A stretch of DNA of 30,767 bases from Roseburia sp. AF12-17LB (GTDB lineage Bacteria > Bacillota > Clostridia > Lachnospirales > Lachnospiraceae), in the NCBI RefSeq assembly GCF_003479605.1, contig NZ_QUHR01000015.1, positions 1 through 30,767 on the forward strand. Reading direction: 5' to 3'. The number at the start of each line of letters is the position of its first letter. The first letter of the stretch is position 1. Of this stretch, positions 24,594 to 30,767 are shown in pieces. The notes under the pieces are model-generated. The model was not told where the DNA came from and ran no database searches. It saw only the letters and a list, made by a program, of their open reading frames with translations. A program made the position numbers and the translations under genes.

Positions 24594-25499
24594 TTATACT
24601 TTCAAATGCTTCTTAATAGTCAGCCGGCTGCCAACAAATCCAATTCCCACTCCCAACAGCAGTGAAATCGGAACCAGACTGTGAAACAGTTCTGCAACCG
24701 GAATAAAATTCATAATATTATCTAAAAAGCTGAATTTGTCCGCTACATATACTATAATCTTGCCATACATGAAGTAAAGCAGAATCAGTGGCAATGCAGA
24801 ACCCAGAAGTCCAATCAGCACACCCTCTACTACAAATGGTGCCCGCACAAAAGAATCCGTAGCTCCAATCAGCTTCATAATCGCAATCTCTTCTCTTCGT
24901 ACCGAGATGCCAACTGTAACGGTATTACTGATTAAGAAGATAGCAACCGCAAGCAGGATTAAGATAATGCCTCCGGAAACATACGCAATCAGTTTATTAA
25001 AATCAGACAATGTATTTGCCACCACTGCAGAATGATGCACTTCCCTTACGCCATCTAAGGACTCTAAATATGTAACCAGTGCATCCTGCATGGAAACATC
25101 TTTCATATAAATTTCATAACTGGCAGAATTAGCAAGTGGATTCTCCGCAAATCCCTCTGCTGCTTCTTCTGAGCCACCAAAATATGTCTCTTTACATCTT
25201 TCCCACGCTTCATCTGCGGAAATAAATTCATAGCTGGCAACTTCCACACGCTTACTAATTTTATTGCCAATCTCATCTATCTGTTCCTGTGAGATTCCTT
25301 CATTAAAGAAAACAGATACTGCAACGCCTTCCTCTGCCTCTTTTACCATTGACTGAAAGTTTTCTACAATTGAATAAAAAAGACCAAACAAAAAGATACA
25401 GGCACACATAGTCGCAATAGATGCTATTGAAAACATTTTGTTACGCCAGATATTCTTGATACCCTGTTTTATTGAATAGAAAAACGAACTAATCCTCAT
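24594..25499 (-). CDS. ftsX: cell division ABC transporter permease FtsX
   Basis: The membrane partner of FtsE. Together they couple ATP hydrolysis to extracellular peptidoglycan hydrolase activation at the division site. The 301-aa protein has four transmembrane helices (about residues 23-45, 170-195, 220-245, 270-295), with the usual large extracellular loop between the first two (about 46-165). It has an NKMFSIASIATMCACIFLF opening and a conserved EIAIMKLIGATDSFVRAPF cytosolic segment. I set the start at 25499 because GGTGAT lies just upstream; the longer in-frame ORF begins inside ftsE. The start overlaps the ftsE 3' end by 11 bases. Confidence 0.93.
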   Translation of the reverse strand: MRISSFFYSIKQGIKNIWRNKMFSIASIATMCACIFLFGLFYSIVENFQSMVKEAEEGVAVSVFFNEGISQEQIDEIGNKISKRVEVASYEFISADEAWERCKETYFGGSEEAAEGFAENPLANSASYEIYMKDVSMQDALVTYLESLDGVREVHHSAVVANTLSDFNKLIAYVSGGIILILLAVAIFLISNTVTVGISVRREEIAIMKLIGATDSFVRAPFVVEGVLIGLLGSALPLILLYFMYGKIIVYVADKFSFLDNIMNFIPVAELFHSLVPISLLLGVGIGFVGSRLTIKKHLKV

Positions 25500-26172
25500 C
25501 GCTGCAATCACCTTTCTCGTCACTGATAATGACGCCTTTCTTCATTGTGATTACACGTTTCTTCATTGCCTTGACAATCTCAAGATTATGTGTAACAACG
25601 ACTACTGTCGTTCCCTTCTGGTTAATCTCCTCTAAGAGCTTCATGATTTCCCATGCATTATGGTTATCGAGATTACCGGTCGGCTCATCTGCCAGAAGAA
25701 TCTTCGGCTGATTTACCAGTGCTCTTGCAATGGCAACCCGCTGCTGTTCTCCACCGGACAACTGTTTTGGATAAGATTTATATTTTGCTGCCAGCCCTAC
25801 CATAGATAACATGGTCGGTACACTGCTTCTTATGAGCCTTGCCGGAGTACCTATTACCTTCTGGGCAAATGCTACATTCTCATATACATTTCTGTCTTTC
25901 AACAGGCGGAAATCCTGGAACACAACACCTACATTACGACGATATTTCGGTATCTGCTTTCTCCGGATTGCATTTAAATTACGGTTGTTAATCGTAATAA
26001 CCCCTTTGGTCGGCTCTAATTCTTTTAACAATAATTTAATCAGTGTTGACTTTCCGGAGCCGCTGTTTCCAACGATAAAGACAAATTCCCCTTCTTCTAT
26101 ATTAAGACTGATATCATTTAATGCCGGTATTCCTGCCGAATATGACTTGCTTACATGTTCAAGCTTAATCAT
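25489..26172 (-). CDS. ftsE: cell division ATP-binding protein FtsE
   Basis: The ATPase subunit of FtsEX, on the cytosolic face of the membrane. The 227-aa protein has Walker A GNSGSGKST (about residues 35-43), the Q-loop VFQDFRLLKDRNVYENV (about 84-100), the ABC signature LSGGEQQRVAIARAL (about 138-152), Walker B ILLADEPTGNLD and the switch His in VVVVTHNLE. It is 22 bases after the PucR/CdaR-type gene and overlaps ftsX, so all are likely transcribed together. Confidence 0.95.
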   Translation of the reverse strand: MIKLEHVSKSYSAGIPALNDISLNIEEGEFVFIVGNSGSGKSTLIKLLLKELEPTKGVITINNRNLNAIRRKQIPKYRRNVGVVFQDFRLLKDRNVYENVAFAQKVIGTPARLIRSSVPTMLSMVGLAAKYKSYPKQLSGGEQQRVAIARALVNQPKILLADEPTGNLDNHNAWEIMKLLEEINQKGTTVVVVTHNLEIVKAMKKRVITMKKGVIISDEKGDCSDED

Positions 26173-26194
26173 GTGTTCCTCCTAAAACTACTGC

Positions 26195-27283
26195 TTAGTA
26201 ATCCAATGTCTCCATATATTTCATGTATTTTACTACCATTAACGCAATTTTAAATGTAATGGCATCTTCAAATACCCGAAGGTCTAAGCCTGTGCTTTTC
26301 TGCAGTTTATCCAGACGGTATACCAGTGTATTTCTGTGTATGTATAACTGTCTGGATGTTTCTGAAACGTTCAGGCTGTTTTCAAAGAATTTATTGATGG
26401 TAGTAAGTGTTTCTTCATCAAAATCATCCGGAGATTTTCCATCGAAAATCTCTTTGATAAACATTTTGCAAAGCGGAATCGGGAGCTGATAAATCAGACG
26501 TCCAATTCCCAGTGCAGAATACGCAATAATATTCTTCTCTTCAAAGAATATCTTTCCTACATCCAATGCCATTCGGGCTTCTTTATAAGAACGGGATACT
26601 TCCTTAATCTCATTTACTACGGTACCATATGCGATATAAGCCTCGCAGTCTTCATCTGCCTTGAACAGATTTAAGATAACTTCTGCCGTTTTCTCCAAAT
26701 CCTCATAGGTCTCATTTTCTGCAAGTTCTTTTACCACAATGATATTTTTCTCATCTACCGCTGTCACAAAATCCTTGGACTTGCCGCCAAAGATACTGCG
26801 TACTTTTTCCAGTTCATTTCCGTCCTTTTCCCGGTTGGTTTCTACAACATATACCACGCGGCGTACTTCCGTCTCAATATGAAGCTTCTTCGCACGGTTA
26901 TAAATATCTACTAAAAGAAGATTATCCAATAAAAGATTCTTAATAAAGTTGTCCTTATCAAACCGTTCCTTATATGCTACCAGAAGATTCTGAATCTGGA
27001 AACCGGCAATTTTTCCCACCATATACACATCATCACTGTCACCATTTGCCAGTAAAACATATTCTATCTGATGATCATCAAAAACTTTAAAGAACTGGCA
27101 TCCCTGAATCACCTGACTGTCTGCCGGAGATTCTACAAATGCCAATGCAGGATTGATATAATTATCTGCATCAGGAAATGTGGTTGCCAATACTTTCCCC
27201 TCAGTATCGATAATGCACATATCCACTCTTGTAATCCCTTTCAAACCGTCAATTGTGTTTTGAAGTATCTGATTTGAAATCAT
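26195..27283 (-). CDS. PucR/CdaR-type transcriptional regulator
   Basis: A 362-aa cytosolic regulator. Residues 1-130 resemble the sugar-diacid recognition (CdaR) N-terminal domain (NTIDGLKGITRVDMCIIDTEG). The middle is GGDEF-related in PucR proteins (region VEVRRVVYVVETNREK), and the C-terminal PucR helix-turn-helix is clear (LNVSETSRQLYIHRNTLVYRL). The effector is unknown. I placed the start at the ATG at 27283, preceded by GGAG at eight bases; the longer ATG at 27349 lacks a good site. Its location just before ftsEX suggests autoregulation or control of division genes. Confidence 0.88.
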   Translation of the reverse strand: MISNQILQNTIDGLKGITRVDMCIIDTEGKVLATTFPDADNYINPALAFVESPADSQVIQGCQFFKVFDDHQIEYVLLANGDSDDVYMVGKIAGFQIQNLLVAYKERFDKDNFIKNLLLDNLLLVDIYNRAKKLHIETEVRRVVYVVETNREKDGNELEKVRSIFGGKSKDFVTAVDEKNIIVVKELAENETYEDLEKTAEVILNLFKADEDCEAYIAYGTVVNEIKEVSRSYKEARMALDVGKIFFEEKNIIAYSALGIGRLIYQLPIPLCKMFIKEIFDGKSPDDFDEETLTTINKFFENSLNVSETSRQLYIHRNTLVYRLDKLQKSTGLDLRVFEDAITFKIALMVVKYMKYMETLDY

Positions 27284-27433
27284 ACTTTTTTCTCCTTCTC
27301 TTATCAATATCGCCCCAGTTACTGGACAACTTTCACAAAAAATCCGCATCCTTTTGTGAAAGATAAAACTCTTTGAATCTTATTTTAATGCAAAACGTCA
27401 AAAAAATAAAGAGGAAATGTGAATATTTTTATG

Positions 27434-28306
27434 CTAATATTCCAAAAAACCTTCTCCCAGCACTTCCCGGGCATCCGTCACAATTACAAAAGCTTTCGCG
27501 TCAAGTTCCATTACTATCTCTTTTAACTCTACAATTTCCTTTTTCGGCACTGCACAAAAGAGTATGTCCTTCTCATTTCCGGAATACATTCCCTTTGCAT
27601 GAATCGCCGTAACACCGCGGTTCATCCGGTGCATCAGTGCATCTGCCACTTCAGCGGCATCTTCCGTAATGATATACGCCGCCTTGGAATATTTGATACC
27701 TTCCATAATTGCATCCGATACTTCCGTTGTTATAAAAATTGCCACCACAGCATATAACGCCGGCTTTACTCCAAAGAAAAACATTCCGCTTAACACAATA
27801 ATACCATCTAACACCAGCATAATCTGTGCAATGGTATATTGTTTTAGAAAACGCTGTAATAAAGTGGCTACCATATCTGTCCCTCCAGTAGAGGACTTCG
27901 TCACCAGAACCAGACCGATTCCCGCTCCGGAGATGCATCCGCCATAAATAGCTGCCAGCATATAATCATCCTGTGCTATATTCCAGTGAGGCAGTACCAG
28001 AAGCCAGAAAGACAGCATTACCATTCCATATAATGCCCGCCACAAAAATTTCTTTCCTTTTCTTCTCCATGCGCATAAAAAAACCGGAAGATTCAACGCC
28101 AGGTTCGTAAACCATAACGGAATTCCTCCGGGAATCCATTTTACTGTCAGTTGTCTGATAAGAATTGCAACTCCGGTAAATCCACCAACAACCATTCCTA
28201 CCGGGTCATAGATGGACTGAATTGCTATACCCATAAGGCAGGTTCCTGCTGTCATACACAAATAATCCACTATGGCCGGTCTTTTATATCCCAGACCCAT
28301 AACCAT
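27434..28306 (-). CDS. YitT family membrane protein
   Basis: A 290-aa integral membrane protein with five or six helices in the first 210 residues (MTAGTCLMGIAIQSIYDPVG, GGFTGVAILIRQ, STGGTDMVATLLQR near 140). A cytosolic DUF2179-type C-terminal domain follows (ITEDAAEVADALMHRMNRGVTAIHAKGMYSG, then ILFCAVPKKEIVELKEIVMELD). The function is unknown, though related DUF161/YitT proteins are thought to be transporters. The ATG at 28306 has AGGA five bases upstream and follows the GT26-like gene by nine bases, so both share a transcript. A weak hairpin (GAATATT/AATATTC) follows the stop. Confidence 0.9.
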   Translation of the reverse strand: MVMGLGYKRPAIVDYLCMTAGTCLMGIAIQSIYDPVGMVVGGFTGVAILIRQLTVKWIPGGIPLWFTNLALNLPVFLCAWRRKGKKFLWRALYGMVMLSFWLLVLPHWNIAQDDYMLAAIYGGCISGAGIGLVLVTKSSTGGTDMVATLLQRFLKQYTIAQIMLVLDGIIVLSGMFFFGVKPALYAVVAIFITTEVSDAIMEGIKYSKAAYIITEDAAEVADALMHRMNRGVTAIHAKGMYSGNEKDILFCAVPKKEIVELKEIVMELDAKAFVIVTDAREVLGEGFLEY

Positions 28307-28315
28307 CCGTTTCCT

Positions 28316-28987
28316 TTAATCTTTATTATATTTGTGTAATTTGCTCTGCAGTTTCTTCTTATAAATCAATCTGCCCGCTATCTGGGATATTCTGCTGATA
28401 CGGGAACGCGGTGCATAATCACTGCTCAACCCATACCATATTTTAGCATCCAGTTTGCTTTTATTTTCTGTCAAAAACTGTTCCTGTAACGGAGACGGCA
28501 GAATGGAAAAAATAACATCTGCACTGGCACTGTTAATCTCATTTACCACACTTTCAAAGTCATTGGACTTTTCCTCAATCGCACAATGACCCGCCACCTC
28601 AATCTGTTCGTATTTTCCTACAAGGAAATGCTCCAGCTGTTCTTCCTGAGCAATGGTTTCCGCCAATAAAAATACTCTCTTATGGTTACGGATAATCCGC
28701 TTGATGAATTCCCGGAAGAAATCATGATTAATGGTCTCACTGAGCCGCTGGCTGGAATGAACATCTGCCGCAATCAGAATCTCCTTCTCTCCGATTACCG
28801 CAAGATCCAGCTGTTCAATGCACGCCCGCACCGTTTCATCCTGTCCTGCCAGTTCTAACATCTTCATATCTATGGTCTCTATGGTATTCATTATCGTGTT
28901 ATCCAGATAATTTTCCACCTGCATCATTGCTTCACGGACTGTATAATTATCTACTTCTATTCCCAGTATATCGATTTTCTTTAACAT
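28316..28987 (-). CDS. divergent WecG/TagA/CpsF (GT26-like) protein
   Basis: A 223-aa protein with the fold-length and pattern of GT26 glycosyltransferases, which add N-acetylmannosamine to lipid-linked GlcNAc in teichoic acid and polysaccharide synthesis. It keeps the opening IDILGIEVDNYTVREAM, a PLQEQF region in place of PxQE, and a basic C-terminal tail (KKKLQSKLHK) suited to membrane binding. It appears to lack the conserved DG motif after the first conserved block (VIGEKE instead) and the GGxFD region (YGLSSDYAP instead). Activity is therefore doubtful. Together with YitT it forms a two-gene operon from a promoter at 29035-29063. Confidence 0.72.
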   Translation of the reverse strand: MLKKIDILGIEVDNYTVREAMMQVENYLDNTIMNTIETIDMKMLELAGQDETVRACIEQLDLAVIGEKEILIAADVHSSQRLSETINHDFFREFIKRIIRNHKRVFLLAETIAQEEQLEHFLVGKYEQIEVAGHCAIEEKSNDFESVVNEINSASADVIFSILPSPLQEQFLTENKSKLDAKIWYGLSSDYAPRSRISRISQIAGRLIYKKKLQSKLHKYNKD

Positions 28988-29034
28988 CTTACACCTGTCT
29001 TATTCTGTGCATTTCCATGCGCTTTTATGCAAGT

Positions 29035-29063
29035 AGTATAGCAAAAGCTCCAGTTTTTTTCAA
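29035..29063 (-). promoter_or_regulatory. promoter of the GT26-like/YitT operon
   Basis: -35 TTGAAA (29058-29063), a 17-base spacer and -10 TATACT (29035-29040) on the minus strand. The start near 29028 leaves a leader of about 40 bases before the GT26-like ATG. Confidence 0.7.
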
Positions 29064-29217
29064 CCATTGTGCAAATTTTCTGTAATAATTTTCTCAGATT
29101 GCCTTTTTACACTTTTGTAAATAAACTGACATTTTCAGACAATTTTATATGATTTTTTCAATATTGCAATGTCAATAGATTTTGTGTATTTTTTTGAAAA
29201 GTTATCAACTTTATCAT

Positions 29218-29414
29218 TTGTTCACAAAACATCCGTTCTTATTTTTTGCTATGTAAACCTATATTTTTCTCCTTTTTTCTGTGGATAATGTGTATAACTT
29301 GGTGTATAACTCCTTTTTTTCGATATTTCCACATTTTTCGATGTGGATAACTTTTGGGACTTTTTTATGATTTCCAGCACTTTTTTTCGACGTTCTTTTC
29401 TTTTTTGTGCATAT
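29218..29414. promoter_or_regulatory. DnaA-box cluster in an AT-rich intergenic region
   Basis: Three perfect matches to the DnaA box TTATNCACA (TGTGNATAA on the plus strand) occur at 29280-29288, 29289-29297 and 29342-29350, the first two directly adjacent. Near matches with one difference lie at 29218-29226 (TTGTTCACA), 29301-29309 (GGTGTATAA) and 29406-29414 (TGTGCATAT). The rest of 28988-29628 is strongly AT rich with T-runs. No dnaA, dnaN or rpmH is in the window, so I call it a DnaA-box cluster and not a proven origin. Confidence 0.6.
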
Positions 29415-29426
29415 TGTATATTTTCA

Positions 29427-29470
29427 AAAAAGAAGTGTAAAATTGTCTGATTGCAATTTACACTTCTTTT
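29427..29470. terminator. long hairpin, probable bidirectional terminator
   Basis: AGAAGTGTAAAATTG pairs with CAATTTACACTTCT (one bulged A) across an eight-base loop, with A/T tracts at both ends, so it can terminate in both directions. It lies about 160 bases past the aldo/keto reductase stop. The stretch from 29471 to 29628 shows no gene I can support. Confidence 0.65.
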
Positions 29471-29628
29471 CCGTCAAATGAATTTCTTTTCCACTTTTCA
29501 AAATAGTACCTCTTCCCCATATGTATATTTACATAATATCATATTCGTTCACATAACTATTTTGATTGGGAAATTGTATGAACAATTCCTTCTATTCTTT
29601 TTTCCAAAACTGCATCTGCGTCCAGGCT

Positions 29629-30624
29629 TCAGGCTCTGCAGACAGCTTCGATTTCTTCTAACTCTTCCGTGGTAAATGCCGGTGCATCTACAATCTTTAA
29701 ATTATCTAATATCTGCTGCGGACGGGATGCGCCAATCAGAACACTTGCTACCGTCTCATCCTTTAATATCCAGCTTAATGCCATCTGTGCCAGTGTCTGT
29801 CCACGGCGCTTTGCAATTTCATTCAGGCTCTTAATCTGCTGCATTCTTGTTTCCGTAAGGTCGGATGCATGAAGGAATCTGCCATCTCTTTTAATCCGGC
29901 TGTCCTCCGGAATTCCATCGATATACTTATCTGTCAGCATTCCCTGTGCAAGTGGAGAAAATGCGATCACACCTTTCCCCTTCTCTTTTGCAGCTTCTAG
30001 CAAGCCATTATTCTCTACCGTACGGTCAAAGATATTATAGCGGTTCTGGTTTATCACAAACGGACACTTTAAATCTTCCAAGATTTCAGCTGCCTGTTTC
30101 ATATGCACGCCATCATAATTGGATATTCCTACATATAATGCTTTTCCGCTTCTTACAATCTGGTCTAATGCCAGCATGGTTTCTTCCAATGGCGTATCCG
30201 GATCCATTCTGTGATGATAAAAAATGTCCACATATTCAAGTCCCATACGTTTTAAGCTCTGGTCTAAGCTCGCAATCAGATACTTCCTGCTGCCATGATC
30301 CCCATAAGGTCCCGGCCACATATCAAAACCTGCTTTCGTTGTAATTAACAATTCATCGCGGTAGGCATGCAATTCTTCCCGCATGATCCTGCCAAGATTA
30401 CTCTCTGCACTGCCATATTCCGGGCCATAATTATTTGCCAGGTCAAACTGTGTGACTCCATGGTCAAATGCCGTAAAACACATTGCTTTCATGTTCTCAT
30501 AATTATCATTGGTTCCAAAATTATGCCAGAAACCAAGGGACAATATTGGAAACAACAATCCGCTCTTTCCTACTCTTCTGTATTTCATGGTTTCATATCT
30601 TTGTTCTGATGCTGTATATTCCAT
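29629..30624 (-). CDS. aldo/keto reductase (YghZ/GpR-like)
   Basis: A cytosolic NADPH-dependent oxidoreductase of the aldo/keto reductase superfamily, closest in feel to YghZ-type glyceraldehyde 3-phosphate or methylglyoxal reductases (an impression). The 331-aa protein has the TIM-barrel pattern. The catalytic Asp and Tyr sit in FDLANNYGPEYGSAESNLG (about residues 57-75), the Lys in ITTKAGFDMW, the His in YHHRMDP, and later GISNYDG. The ATG at 30624 has AGG nine bases upstream; a longer in-frame ORF to 30753 is less likely. A TATAAT lies about 60 bases upstream with only a weak -35. It is separated from its neighbours, so it is likely monocistronic. Confidence 0.88.
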   Translation of the reverse strand: MEYTASEQRYETMKYRRVGKSGLLFPILSLGFWHNFGTNDNYENMKAMCFTAFDHGVTQFDLANNYGPEYGSAESNLGRIMREELHAYRDELLITTKAGFDMWPGPYGDHGSRKYLIASLDQSLKRMGLEYVDIFYHHRMDPDTPLEETMLALDQIVRSGKALYVGISNYDGVHMKQAAEILEDLKCPFVINQNRYNIFDRTVENNGLLEAAKEKGKGVIAFSPLAQGMLTDKYIDGIPEDSRIKRDGRFLHASDLTETRMQQIKSLNEIAKRRGQTLAQMALSWILKDETVASVLIGASRPQQILDNLKIVDAPAFTTEELEEIEAVCRA

Positions 30625-30767
30625 CTGTGGTAACCTGCCTTTCATTCTATAATAATGCACCTCCGCCACTTTATTGGCTGATTTTATTATAATTGCAGTT
30701 TTTCCAGATAAAAATAGGGTTATAGGACAAAACGTGTTGATGGCTAATCCCATTCTGTAAAAGATTT

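Noticed and set aside
29427..29510. Leftward frame of about 26 codons with a TTG start and GAGG near 29510
   Set aside because: It ends inside the long hairpin, uses a rare start and has no recognisable product; the hairpin explains the conservation-like look.
28988..29628. Calling the DnaA-box region the chromosomal origin oriC
   Set aside because: Boxes and AT content fit, but dnaA, dnaN, rpmH and a gene-orientation switch are absent. Kept as a box cluster only.

Overview
The window looks like a chromosomal segment of a low-to-mid GC Gram-positive anaerobe of class Clostridia, most likely family Lachnospiraceae. The evidence is indirect: the t6A operon order, an ftsEX–LytM–ctpA block headed by a PucR/CdaR-type regulator, pheB-hom, a RibU transporter under an FMN riboswitch, near-consensus sigma-A promoters (TTGACA-17-TATAAT type) and strong AGGAGG ribosome binding sites. 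I cannot name a species. No phage, IS element, CRISPR array or obvious genomic island was seen.

Layout, left to right. 1-540: the leader and promoter of an rRNA operon reading leftwards out of the window, preceded by two tRNA-Ser genes with their own promoter. 670-6330: a leftward operon, YcxB-like protein > tsaE > tsaB > rimI > small zinc protein > rnz > membrane-anchored unknown > tsaD > ispD (tRNA t6A synthesis, tRNA 3' processing, isoprenoid precursor). 6370-7330: ribU with promoter, FMN riboswitch and attenuator. 7359-9500: tex. 9580-12100: small membrane-protein genes in both orientations, plus a small HExxH protein paired with a DUF975 protein. 12115-12238: copy A of a GC-rich dispersed repeat. 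12256-15570: glpK, hom and pheB. 15597-20880: prfB (with a programmed +1 frameshift), then four genes resembling an expanded YdjGHI envelope-stress cluster (Tim44-like/zinc ribbon, SPFH with three zinc ribbons, zinc-ribbon membrane protein, TPM protein). 20924-21045: copy B of the repeat. 21124-27283: regulator > ftsE > ftsX > LytM/M23 hydrolase activator > ctpA > 54-aa membrane peptide > AlkD-like glycosylase. 27434-29063: a GT26-like protein and a YitT protein. 29210-29480: an AT-rich gene-free stretch with a DnaA-box cluster and a hairpin. 29629-30624: an aldo/keto reductase.

All protein genes except two (9643-10065 and 11597-12049) and all the RNA genes read leftwards. This fits co-orientation with a leftward replication fork, although no origin gene is present.

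The best candidates for under-described biology are: the prfB-linked zinc-ribbon/SPFH/TPM membrane cluster without an adjacent pspA; the two-copy structured GC-rich repeat; the DnaA-box cluster away from dnaA; the small HEAEH protein; and the GT26-like protein that appears to have lost conserved active-site motifs.
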